Translations under genes and position numbers: made by a program
Notes under the pieces: model-generated
Told to the model about the DNA's origin: nothing
Databases searched by the model: none
What the model saw: the letters and a program-made list of their open reading frames with translations, nothing else
NCBI GenBank assembly: GCA_022842935.1
Contig: JALHOP010000016.1
Location: 62,001-126,000 of the forward strand
Reading direction: 5' to 3'
From: Myxococcota bacterium
GTDB lineage: Bacteria > Myxococcota > XYA12-FULL-58-9 > JALHOP01
DNA: 64,000 nucleotides
In this document: positions 1 through 7,426 of the stretch, piece by piece
Layout of the letters: every line of letters starts with the position of its first letter
How positions within the stretch are numbered: the first letter of the stretch is position 1

Positions 1-822
1 GAGCTGGTTCGCTACACCCGCACGCGGGGCTCGGCGCGCACCTACAACCGTGATGAGCGCTTCTTCGAAGCCGAAGTTAAGGTCATCGACCAGACCTCGA
101 TTGCTGCCGGACGCTACAACGAGATCGCTCCATCGCTCACGACGCTGGTGCGCGGTGCACAGAATCGCATCGTCATCCAGAACCCGTACGTCGTCCTGAC
201 CCGCGAAGAAATCGATGAGCTCGCGCGCGCCTCGTCACGCGGAGTCGAAATCTGGTTCGGCACCAACAGCCCCATGTCGACCGATAGCACCGTGACCCAG
301 GCGTACTTCCTCGAGGACTGGGCCTACATTCTGGCGCGCGTCCCGACAGCGCGCTTCTTCGTGGCGACGGGCACCAACAAGTTCCACGGCAAGATGGCGA
401 TCATCGACGACCAGGTGTCGATCGTGTCGAGCTACAACGCTGACTGGTTGTCCGCTTACGTGAACAGTGAGATCGGAGAGGTCACCTGGTCCGCCGCGCG
501 TGCCGCCGACCTGATGGCGCGCTTCATGCGAGACTACAACGACCCCTCGAACGGCGTGCGCGAATACACGATCCGCAAGAATCCCGACGGTTCCGCCGTC
601 CTGGTCGATCGCAACGCCGGCACCGGGCGACCACCGGACTGGCAACCCGTCGTCGTGTTCGGGCCGGAGAATCACTTGTCAGCAGAGATCCTCGCCGACT
701 ACGCCAAGCGGCGTCGTGACTGGGACCGACGCAGAGGCTACCTCGCCCAGCTCGCGCCACTGCAGCATCCGCCACTCACCTATCCCGCGCCTCTCCCTGG
801 GCGACGTCCGACGCAGCCATGA
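1..822 (+). CDS. Phospholipase D-like protein, C-terminal part (5' end outside window)
   Basis: The frame is open from the first base, so this is the last 273 residues of a longer protein. An HxK(x)4D phospholipase D motif is visible (HGKMAIIDD, about residues 130-138), followed by the typical SSYN-type segment in which the PLD family fixes the phosphodiester substrate. A full PLD enzyme has two such motifs; the first would lie upstream. Family members cleave or transfer phosphatidyl or other phosphodiester groups (PLD, cardiolipin synthase, some nucleases), and the substrate cannot be told from this part. The C-terminus is basic and Pro-rich. A GTG at 148 could be mistaken for a start, but coding sequence clearly continues upstream of it. 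Confidence 0.85.
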   Translation, partial: ELVRYTRTRGSARTYNRDERFFEAEVKVIDQTSIAAGRYNEIAPSLTTLVRGAQNRIVIQNPYVVLTREEIDELARASSRGVEIWFGTNSPMSTDSTVTQAYFLEDWAYILARVPTARFFVATGTNKFHGKMAIIDDQVSIVSSYNADWLSAYVNSEIGEVTWSAARAADLMARFMRDYNDPSNGVREYTIRKNPDGSAVLVDRNAGTGRPPDWQPVVVFGPENHLSAEILADYAKRRRDWDRRRGYLAQLAPLQHPPLTYPAPLPGRRPTQP

Positions 823-1128
823 GGCGACGCGGGGGGGCTAGGCGACTCGCCGCGGTGGCCTAGGTCGACCTCTCGAGGCACTCGCAACGCCGCTCGGTAC
901 GCCTGTGGAGGCTGGGATGTCCGTTGGCAGGCAAGGCCGCCATGGTCCAGTTGCTGTCTTCGCTCACATAGACGCGGACCCCGAGATGCACCGCCGCAAG
1001 CGGCTAGGCACGTACCAACACCAGTGGGGCTATCCCATGAGCACGCGGAGCGGCCGCTAACAAGCATCGCCGGTCCCTGTCGAGGCCCGCACGCAACCGG
1101 AGATGGGTGAATGTGGGTACGCTGATCC
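823..1128. other. Intergenic stretch with one inverted repeat
   Basis: About 300 bases with no convincing coding frame; the minus-strand frame across it has an unnatural Arg/Cys/Ser-rich composition. A 6-bp inverted repeat CTAGGC/GCCTAG (838-843 and 858-863) follows the phospholipase D-like stop codon and may form a transcript-end hairpin, although no T-run follows. Nothing else was recognised. Confidence 0.5.
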
Positions 1129-2304
1129 ATGAGAGCCGCCTTCATCGGCGTCGTCGCGGTCACCACCATGGCCTTCGACGCGCAAGCCGCCGATGTGTCA
1201 GAAAGTTTCGATGCAGTCGTTCCACCTGCCCTGCCCGCCGGCTGGACCGCCAGCGGCGGCTTCACCACCGCGGGGAGCGAGGCGGTATCGCAGCCGAATC
1301 GCGCCTTCTGCCCCGCGCCAGCGACGACCAGCAACAGCTTCCTCAACTCGCCGACGTACGAGGTAGCGAACCCGTTCCAGGTGCGTTTCCAGCATCGCTT
1401 CGCCACGGAAGCGACGTTCGACGGCGGCATTCTCGAGGTCTCCTACGACGGGGGCGCCTTCGTGGACGTGTTGACCGCCGGCGGCACCTTCGTCGAAGGC
1501 GGCTATAGCGACAGGCTGGTCACAGCGGGATCGAATCCTCTGGCGGGCAAGCGCGCCTGGACCGGCAGCTCCGGTGGCTTTATCCGCACCGTCGTCAATT
1601 TGCCCGCCCCGCCAGGAGGCGAAGTGCGCATTGCCTTCCACTTCGGCACCGACGGGGGGCAGGGCGGCGACGGTTGGAGCATCGACGACTTCCAGCTGTT
1701 CGATTCCTGTCAGCTCACCTGCCCAAGCGCCGTCACGGCCGCGGCCGAAGCCGGTGTGTGCGGCGCGGTCGCTACGTTTGCTAAAGCGGACGCAACCAAC
1801 TGTGGTGTCGTCCTCATGTATCCGCCGAGCGGCTCGTTCTTCGATGTCGGTTCGACGACCGTTACGGCGGTCTCCGAGGCTGGGCCGTTCTGCGAGACCA
1901 CCGTCACCGTCGCCGACTCCCAGGCTCCCGCGATTCTCTGCCCCGCAACGCTCGTCATCGACGCCGAGCCGGGTGCCTGCGCCGCGCCGGCACTCTTCGT
2001 GCCGCCCTCCGGCATCGACAACTGCAGCAGCACAAGCGCGTGCTCAATAACGCCTGGCGAGATCTTACCACCGGGCGACACCGTCGTGACGTGCACCGTC
2101 ACGGACCCCGGGGCGCGCAGCGCGTCGTGCGACTTTGTCATCACCGTCGCAGTCCCCGAAGGGGAGGCCGGAGGTATCTGCGAAGACAAAGCGCAGAACG
2201 AAGGCTGTGCTGCGGCCGCAGACGTCTCCCCGCTTCTCGTCCTCATCTGCGCGCTCGCAGTCTACTGCCGAATCTCGCGCTCTGGTCGGGGACGCGATGG
2301 GTGA
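1129..2304 (+). CDS. Secreted/surface protein with HYR-like repeats and MYXO-CTERM-like tail
   Basis: 391 residues. A short N-terminal signal sequence ends near AQAAD (about residue 22). A beta-rich domain follows up to about residue 190, with a GWSIDDFQLF-type end resembling MAM/concanavalin-like secreted modules. Two Cys-rich HYR-like modules cover about residues 195-345 (CPSAV.., then SQAPAILCPATL.. and a CTVTDPG.. strand). The C-terminus has Cys residues, a hydrophobic helix and a basic end (RISRSGRGR), which is the three-part layout of MYXO-CTERM sorting signals. HYR modules are adhesion-type immunoglobulin-fold domains, so a surface adhesin or matrix role is inferred. It converges with msrB, with 3 bases between the genes. 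Confidence 0.85.
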   Translation: MRAAFIGVVAVTTMAFDAQAADVSESFDAVVPPALPAGWTASGGFTTAGSEAVSQPNRAFCPAPATTSNSFLNSPTYEVANPFQVRFQHRFATEATFDGGILEVSYDGGAFVDVLTAGGTFVEGGYSDRLVTAGSNPLAGKRAWTGSSGGFIRTVVNLPAPPGGEVRIAFHFGTDGGQGGDGWSIDDFQLFDSCQLTCPSAVTAAAEAGVCGAVATFAKADATNCGVVLMYPPSGSFFDVGSTTVTAVSEAGPFCETTVTVADSQAPAILCPATLVIDAEPGACAAPALFVPPSGIDNCSSTSACSITPGEILPPGDTVVTCTVTDPGARSASCDFVITVAVPEGEAGGICEDKAQNEGCAAAADVSPLLVLICALAVYCRISRSGRGRDG

Positions 2305-2307
2305 CGC

Positions 2308-2898
2308 CTAGGACTTGCCGACGAAAAGCTTCGCGTATTCGCCGTAGCCTTCTTTCTCGAGGTCGCCCGCGGGGATGAAGCGCATGGACGCTGCGTTCAT
2401 GCAGTAGCGCAGGCGCGTGGGGGCCGGTCCGTCATCGAAGACATGGCCAAGATGTGAATCAGCGTGTTTCGAGCGCACCTCGACTCGCACCATGCCATGC
2501 GACTTGTCGGTCACCTCGACGATGTTGCTGCTCTCGAGCGGCCGCGTGAAGCTCGGCCAACCGGTCCCCGAGTCGAACTTGTCGAGGGACGAAAAGAGCG
2601 GCTCACCGGAAACGACATCCACATAGATGCCCGGCGCGTGATTGTCCCAGAGGGCATTCCTGAACGGAGGCTCCGTCCCCTGCTCCTGGGTCACGCGATA
2701 CTGCTCTGGGGTGAGCTTCTTCTTGAGATCGGCCGAGCTCGGCTTCATCCAGCTGTCCATGGTCGTCCATCGTTTGGAGTGAGGTGGATTGTGAGGCGAT
2801 GCCGCGTGCACGCTGGTGGCGATCACAGCGTTCTGAACGAACAGACTCACCAATCCCGCGAGGCTTGCGACAATCGCCATGAGGGCCAACTTGCGCAT
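2308..2898 (-). CDS. msrB: Peptide-methionine (R)-S-oxide reductase MsrB, membrane-anchored or periplasmic
   Basis: 196 residues from the ATG at 2898; an upstream ATG at 2958 would put 20 residues before the hydrophobic segment, so 2898 is preferred. An N-terminal signal/anchor ([15 protein letters not shown]..) suggests periplasmic repair of oxidised methionine. MsrB motifs are clear: [28 protein letters not shown] and the catalytic RYCMN. Both zinc CxxC pairs of zinc-type MsrB are absent (VDVVSGE and SKHADSH stand in their place), as in the zinc-free MsrB subgroup. The usual resolving Cys before GWPSF is Thr, leaving the catalytic Cys as the only cysteine in the mature region. It is divergent from amt. 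Confidence 0.93.
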   Translation of the reverse strand: MRKLALMAIVASLAGLVSLFVQNAVIATSVHAASPHNPPHSKRWTTMDSWMKPSSADLKKKLTPEQYRVTQEQGTEPPFRNALWDNHAPGIYVDVVSGEPLFSSLDKFDSGTGWPSFTRPLESSNIVEVTDKSHGMVRVEVRSKHADSHLGHVFDDGPAPTRLRYCMNAASMRFIPAGDLEKEGYGEYAKLFVGKS

Positions 2899-3035
2899 AC
2901 CCAAAAGGTAGCTACGCGCACGCGGATGGGCCAGGGCATGAGCCAAAAGCTTTTTCATGCACGCAATACGCGGCTGCTTGTCTTTGGTTTCTTGCTTGAC
3001 CCCAAGCCCCGCCGCTCGCTAACGCTTTGCGTCAG

Positions 3036-4295
3036 ATGAACGACGCAGCCCCGACAATCGACGCCGGCATCACCGCGTGGATGCTCACCTCCACGGCCTT
3101 GGTCCTGTTGATGGTCCCCGGGCTCGCGATGTTCTACGGGGGCCTCGTACGGACCAAAAACGTGCTGGGCACCATGATGCACGCCTTTGCGGCGATGGCG
3201 ATCATTGGCGTGCTCTGGGTGGTGTGCGGCTACGGCATGTCGTTTGGCCCCAACGCGCTCGGCGGCTGGATTGGCTGGGACAGCTCGTTGGTTTTGCTCG
3301 CGCGACTCGACACCGACGCGCCCATGCAGGGCTACCGCATCCCCGAATACGTGTACGCGATGTTCCAAGGGAAGTTCGCGATCATCACACCCGCGCTCAT
3401 CGCCGGCGCTTTCGCGGAGCGCGTTAATTTCCGCGGCTACTGCGTGTTCATCGCCCTGTGGGGCATTCTCATCTACAACCCTCTATGTCACTGGGTCTGG
3501 GCACCCGATGGCTTTCTCTTCACGCTCGGCGCCATCGACTTCGCGGGCGGTACCGTCGTGCATATCAGCGCTGGTGTGTCCGCTTTGGTGTGCGCGCTCT
3601 ATCTCGGCGGGCGCAAGGGCTACCCCAACACAGCCATGCGCCCGAACAACCTCGTCATGACCATGATGGGGGCAGGACTGCTATGGGTTGGCTGGTTCGG
3701 CTTCAACGCAGGTAGCTCCGTCAACAGCAACATCGACACCGCGCGTGCGCTCACCGTGACGCAGGTGGCGGCCGCGGGGGGCGCGCTTGCGTGGATGTTG
3801 ATTGAGGCGCTCCACCATCGAAAGGCCACGAGCCTGGGGTTGTGCTCGGGGATCCTCGCTGGCCTGGTCGTGATCACCCCGGCGGCTGGCGTCGTCAATG
3901 TCGCCGGCGCCCTCGTCCTCAGCATGCTTGCCTCGCTGGTGTGTTATCTGGCCGTGCTGCTGAAATCGAAGCTCGGCTACGACGATTCTCTCGACGTCTT
4001 CGGCATCCACGGTGTCGCCGCCATGCTAGGCGCCATCGGCTTGGCGTTTTTCCTGCGTGCGCCCACCGTCGCCGACTTCGTCGCCAAGGACCCCGGGTGG
4101 ACGCTGTGGAAACAGCTCGGTGTCCAGTCGGCAAGCGTCGCCATCGCGGCGGGCTACGCGGCGCTCGCGTCGATCATCTTGCTGGTGCTCGTCGACAAGC
4201 TGATTGGCTTCAGGCTCGACACCACGCGCGAGATGGCGGGCATGGACCACGCGCTGCACGGCGAGAGCGGCTACGGCCTGCTTAGCTTGGACTGA
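3036..4295 (+). CDS. amt: Ammonium transporter (Amt/MEP family)
   Basis: 419 residues from the ATG at 3036 (a TTG nine bases upstream is less likely). About eleven membrane helices. Family signatures include MVPGLAMFYGGLVR near the N-terminus, the GxxxHISAGVSAL segment carrying the first pore His, and DVFGIHGVAAMLGAIG with the second pore His. Amt trimers conduct ammonium/ammonia across the inner membrane and are gated by PII proteins binding the cytoplasmic face. The PII gene starts 6 bases after this stop, so the two form the classic amt-glnK operon, normally induced under nitrogen limitation. No clear sigma-54 site was found in the 137-base gap to msrB. Confidence 0.97.
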   Translation: MNDAAPTIDAGITAWMLTSTALVLLMVPGLAMFYGGLVRTKNVLGTMMHAFAAMAIIGVLWVVCGYGMSFGPNALGGWIGWDSSLVLLARLDTDAPMQGYRIPEYVYAMFQGKFAIITPALIAGAFAERVNFRGYCVFIALWGILIYNPLCHWVWAPDGFLFTLGAIDFAGGTVVHISAGVSALVCALYLGGRKGYPNTAMRPNNLVMTMMGAGLLWVGWFGFNAGSSVNSNIDTARALTVTQVAAAGGALAWMLIEALHHRKATSLGLCSGILAGLVVITPAAGVVNVAGALVLSMLASLVCYLAVLLKSKLGYDDSLDVFGIHGVAAMLGAIGLAFFLRAPTVADFVAKDPGWTLWKQLGVQSASVAIAAGYAALASIILLVLVDKLIGFRLDTTREMAGMDHALHGESGYGLLSLD

Positions 4296-4301
4296 GGCTC
4301 G

Positions 4302-4643
4302 ATGAAGCTCATCACCGCAATCATCCAACCCGACAAACTCGACGAAGTCCGCGAGGCGCTCATTCGCGCCGAGATTACGCGTATCACGGTCAGCCGCTGT
4401 AGCGGACATGGGCGACGCCAGGACGAAGAGCTCTACCGCGGTCAGGTTCACATCCCGAACTTGCAAAACAAGGTTCGCCTCGACATCGCGGTCAACGACG
4501 CCTTCGTTGACGTCACCATCGACACCATCCTTGCCGCCGCGCGTCATGGGGCGGGACAGATCGGTGATGGAAAGATCTTCATCACCCATCTCGAGGAGTG
4601 CATCCGGATTCGCACCGGCGAGCGCGGCGGCGGCGCCATCTAG
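4302..4643 (+). CDS. glnK: PII nitrogen regulatory protein (GlnK-like)
   Basis: 113 residues, normal PII length. Family features: N-terminal MKLITAIIQPDKL, T-loop ending DEELYRG, B-loop GQIGDGKIFI and C-terminal RIRTGERGG. PII trimers sense ATP/ADP and 2-oxoglutarate and block Amt with the T-loop; coupling to amt supports that job. The T-loop is one residue shorter than in E. coli GlnB. The position of the uridylylated Tyr51 is His (YRGQVH), and Gln39, which helps hold Mg-ATP and 2-oxoglutarate, appears as Arg or is shifted by one. Control by uridylylation is therefore unlikely and ligand response may differ. Family call is secure; the glnK name rests on context. Confidence 0.95.
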   Translation: MKLITAIIQPDKLDEVREALIRAEITRITVSRCSGHGRRQDEELYRGQVHIPNLQNKVRLDIAVNDAFVDVTIDTILAAARHGAGQIGDGKIFITHLEECIRIRTGERGGGAI

Positions 4644-4718
4644 TCAGGCGCTTGCGGGCAACACTCGGCTTTGGCGTCCGATACCCAAGACGATCCAACA
4701 GTCGATAGGCCATGCCTC

Positions 4719-5816
4719 ATGCCGCGTTCGAGTCCCGTTCACCCCCGCGCCGTTCAAGCCGCTCCAACGCCCGGCGAGGTCGCGCGCGCAAGGCAAGCCG
4801 AGCGGGCCCCCTTGCCGAGCTTCGTGCAGCAGCGCGGCAACGCACTCGTCGCGGAAACGGCGAACCAGCGCTTTGCGCGTCTCGCCACGCAAGGCCGCCC
4901 GGTCCCCGACAACTTCGGTGTGCCTTCGGGAACCCCAATCGCCAACAAGGACACGATCTTGGGCGACTTGTGGAAGGCTCTGGGTAGTAACACGCCACCA
5001 GCGGTCGTCTACATCCTGGTGAAGGGTCAGACGAGCTGGGGGCACGCGGCCATCGCCTACCGCCATGGCAACGAGCTCACGTGCATGAACATCGTTGGCC
5101 GCCGCGGCCAGTCGCTCGCCAACTTCATGAAGCTCGAGGAGTACCTCTTCGGCGTCGACGAGCTCGACCATCATGATGCGAATGGCCAGCTCGTCCAGCG
5201 TCCGGCCGAGCTAGGTGGTCCCTGGGGCAACCCCGAGGGCGGCGCCTATCACCGCGACTTCGACATGGTCGTGATCTGGGATTGGCCCCAGCACAAGCTC
5301 GACGCAATGCACGCCTTCTACGAGGCGATCAATCAGGACCAAGAAGCTCACGCCGCGCGATTTCGCCTGATGCCAGGCTTTTTGCGCGACACCTTCGACG
5401 CCATTGTCCGCGGTGACGCCCGCGAGAGCGGAAACTGTGCCATGTGGACCTCGCGTGGCATGCAAGTCGCCGGTCTCGTCGAAGGCTCCAGCACCTTCCC
5501 AAAACGGGTCGCCGTCAACTTGTTACGCGGCATCGGCCGGACCAACGCGAGCAATCTCGATATCGTCTGCGTGCCGTGGATCCCGCACGCACGCCGTACG
5601 CACAAGTCCTGCGGCTCTGCGGCGCCCCTGACGCAGCAGGTCGGAATCCGCAAGACGCCCACGCTGTTCAGCCCAAATTCGCTCATCTTTTCCGGGCCGA
5701 TCCCCACCTTCGACGCGCGCTATTGGAACCTTGGCCACCGCGCGGCCGCGACGCTCCATTACGAGGGCGAGGTGGCGCGCGTGATTCGTAGTCCCCGCGA
5801 GCTCTCCCGCCTCTAG
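4719..5816 (+). CDS. Hypothetical protein, possible permuted papain/NlpC-like fold
   Basis: 365 residues from the ATG at 4719; an in-frame TTG at 4671 is an alternative. No signal peptide or membrane helix. The N-terminal 70 residues are Pro/Ala/Arg-rich. The core has SWGHAAIAY (His about 109) followed about 130 residues later by SGNCAMWTSRGM (Cys about 240). His before Cys in GHAAI/NCA contexts is the arrangement of circularly permuted NlpC/P60-like papain folds (YiiX, LRAT relatives), which act as amidases, acyltransferases or thiol peptidases. This is inference from two motifs only; the family was not recognised. It follows glnK by 75 bases on the same strand but has no evident tie to nitrogen control. 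Confidence 0.8.
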   Translation: MPRSSPVHPRAVQAAPTPGEVARARQAERAPLPSFVQQRGNALVAETANQRFARLATQGRPVPDNFGVPSGTPIANKDTILGDLWKALGSNTPPAVVYILVKGQTSWGHAAIAYRHGNELTCMNIVGRRGQSLANFMKLEEYLFGVDELDHHDANGQLVQRPAELGGPWGNPEGGAYHRDFDMVVIWDWPQHKLDAMHAFYEAINQDQEAHAARFRLMPGFLRDTFDAIVRGDARESGNCAMWTSRGMQVAGLVEGSSTFPKRVAVNLLRGIGRTNASNLDIVCVPWIPHARRTHKSCGSAAPLTQQVGIRKTPTLFSPNSLIFSGPIPTFDARYWNLGHRAAATLHYEGEVARVIRSPRELSRL

Positions 5817-5849
5817 CCATGGCGACGCGCGAACGCTTCGGACCGCTAG

Positions 5850-5868
5850 AAAAATCGCCCTGCGGCGA
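5850..5868 (-). terminator. Weak terminator-like hairpin (minus strand)
   Basis: TCGCC/GGCGA stem of 5 bp with a 4-base loop (5855-5868). Read on the minus strand it is followed by five T (5854-5850). It could end transcripts from the minus-strand membrane protease-like gene, about 280 bases after its stop and antisense to the small ORF at 5952. The short stem makes this tentative. Confidence 0.25.
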
Positions 5869-5951
5869 AATAGCCGCCCGGGATCCTCGTATTTGTTGTG
5901 TCTCAAGGCGATTCGGTGGAACCAGTCGCCTCGCTCAACGAGGAACTCGTC

Positions 5952-6167
5952 ATGTTGTCCTACGTCAAAGAAACAGCGCTGGTTACAAGCTTCCTTGGCG
6001 GGCTCTTTTTGGGCGTCATCTCTCTCTTCGCGCCTGGGACGGTTGGTGACGCGGCGCCCACATGGGCCGTGAAGAGCTGCCCGCCCGTCGTTTGCGATCA
6101 CGACGATCTTGGCGCCTCGACCGGCAACTTCTCAGGCTGCGTCGACTATCTCGTCTCGAACTGCTGA
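5952..6167 (+). CDS. Small membrane or secreted Cys-rich protein
   Basis: 71 residues from the ATG at 5952, which has AGGA at 5941-5944 (7-base spacing); this decides the start over an in-frame start at 5898. The N-terminal half is one hydrophobic helix (SFLGGLFLGVISLFA) that could be an anchor or uncleaved signal. The exported tail has four Cys (KSCPPVVCDHDD.., FSGCVDYLVSNC), enough for two disulfides. No family recognised. Its last 22 bases overlap the end of the convergent membrane protease-like gene. The good ribosome site, hydrophobic-then-Cys layout and G/C-rich third positions favour a real gene, but it is short. Confidence 0.5.
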   Translation: MLSYVKETALVTSFLGGLFLGVISLFAPGTVGDAAPTWAVKSCPPVVCDHDDLGASTGNFSGCVDYLVSNC

Positions 6168-6934
6168 GAACCGGCGGCGATAGCCGCCCAAAGTCCCTGG
6201 AAAGCGCTCGTCATGACCGCGATGACGGTCATCAGCACGAGGACTCCGGTTGGGGCCGTTGCGCGCATCCCCAACGCTGCGGCGAAGGCGACCCCGGCGA
6301 GCGCCGCCACTGCCACCACCAACCCACCAGCCCAAGCGCCTTCCATATCGGCATCGCTCGGCGTGCAATGCGAGGCGACGCAGATGCCGAGGTAAACCTG
6401 CAGTGGGAGCCACCAGGTGCGGTGCTTCCAAATCGCCTGAAGCAACCGCCAGGCCATAGCGACAGCGTCGCTCGCCACCAGTCGGAGATCCGCGAGGTCA
6501 TGGAGCGCCCGTGGCGGCGGAGTCAGCAGACGTCGGAGCTCGTGCGGGCCGACCATCCAGGCCAAGAGCGCCGCGACCGCGATCCCACCAAACACCAATG
6601 GCGCCACGCCAATGACAGCGTTGCCCACGAGTTGCCAGACCGTCCGCTTGCTGTGGGCATGACGCACGTAGCCGAGTGTGCCCGTTGAAGGATCCGGGTC
6701 GAAGAACGCGACGCCAACGATGCGATGGCCAAAGAGCTTGGCGGTGACCAAGTGTGCGAGCTCATGGAGCGGTACGCCAAGCCAGCCAGTCACCAGAACG
6801 CCGCGCCAGCCGAAGTGGTGTGAGACGACGCGGCTGCTGGCCCTCTCGACGGCATGGAGAGCCATCGCGATGGCCGCCACTCCCGCGAGGAGAATGCCGA
6901 GCTGCAAGAGATTGTGCATGAACAGGCGCTGCAC
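6146..6934 (-). CDS. Integral membrane protein with HExxH motif (M50/site-2-protease-like)
   Basis: 262 residues with about five or six membrane helices. GVPLHELAHLVTAKLFGH (about residues 53-70) is an HExxH zinc motif followed by the T/A-K-xx-G pattern of M50-type intramembrane metalloproteases. DPDPSTGTLGYV follows, and a second helix pair (GNAVIGVAPLVFGG) is typical of these proteins. M50 proteases cut membrane-bound anti-sigma factors or signal peptides; a non-proteolytic M50-like membrane protein is also possible because no PDZ domain or clear NPDG third ligand is visible. The Nudix gene lies 58 bases upstream on the same strand and prfC further upstream, so the three may be co-transcribed. 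Confidence 0.85.
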   Translation of the reverse strand: MQRLFMHNLLQLGILLAGVAAIAMALHAVERASSRVVSHHFGWRGVLVTGWLGVPLHELAHLVTAKLFGHRIVGVAFFDPDPSTGTLGYVRHAHSKRTVWQLVGNAVIGVAPLVFGGIAVAALLAWMVGPHELRRLLTPPPRALHDLADLRLVASDAVAMAWRLLQAIWKHRTWWLPLQVYLGICVASHCTPSDADMEGAWAGGLVVAVAALAGVAFAAALGMRATAPTGVLVLMTVIAVMTSAFQGLWAAIAAGSQQFETR

Positions 6935-6992
6935 GCGCCCAGGCTGCCGGACGGCGGCGACGATGTCGAAAAACCCGCGCGGCGGGTAAACC

Positions 6993-7418
6993 TCAGCAAC
7001 CCGTACGCTGCCGGGCCCAGACGAGAATGGGATGCAGGCGCGGCACGGTCATGCGGGCCGCTTCGACGAAGCTCGTCCAGCGGAAGCCGTGATGCTCCGG
7101 CCGACCAAGCACGGGGTTGACCCCGAGGGTGACCTCTTCCGTCGCGGTCTCGGCGATGTAGTAGCGGGCAACCTTGCCGCGCGCGTAAGGAGGCGTGTCA
7201 CGATAGTCCTCACCCCAAGCGAACTTGAGGTCGACGATGCCGGTCTCCTCTCGGACCTCACGGATGGCGGCCTCGAGCGACGACTCCCCCGCTTCGACAC
7301 CACCCTTTGGAAAGTCCCAATAGTTGTAGGCTCGCAAGAGCAAGACCTTGCAGTCGGGGTCGCGCCGCACCACGACCACGCCCGCCGACAACATCGCCAT
7401 GCGTTGCTGACGCGTCAT
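6993..7418 (-). CDS. Nudix hydrolase (Ap4A-hydrolase-like)
   Basis: 141 residues. A complete Nudix box GX5EX7REUXEEXGU is present at residues 39-61 (GGVEAGESSLEAAIREVREE followed by TGI), with all metal-binding glutamates. YWDFPKGG just before it and the small size match the bacterial Ap4A/MutT-like subgroup, which hydrolyses nucleoside diphosphate-linked compounds using Mg2+. Substrate is not determinable from sequence alone. Its start lies 8 bases after the prfC stop on the same strand, so the two are likely one transcript. Confidence 0.93.
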   Translation of the reverse strand: MTRQQRMAMLSAGVVVVRRDPDCKVLLLRAYNYWDFPKGGVEAGESSLEAAIREVREETGIVDLKFAWGEDYRDTPPYARGKVARYYIAETATEEVTLGVNPVLGRPEHHGFRWTSFVEAARMTVPRLHPILVWARQRTGC

Positions 7419-7426
7419 CGTCGTTT

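Noticed and set aside
235-675. Minus-strand ORF opposite the phospholipase D-like gene
   Set aside because: It is antisense to a well-supported coding frame, and its composition comes from the high-GC complementary strand.
2959-3035. Sigma-54 promoter before amt
   Set aside because: No GG-N10-GC spacing was found in the gap; the weak TTGACC element gives no convincing -10.
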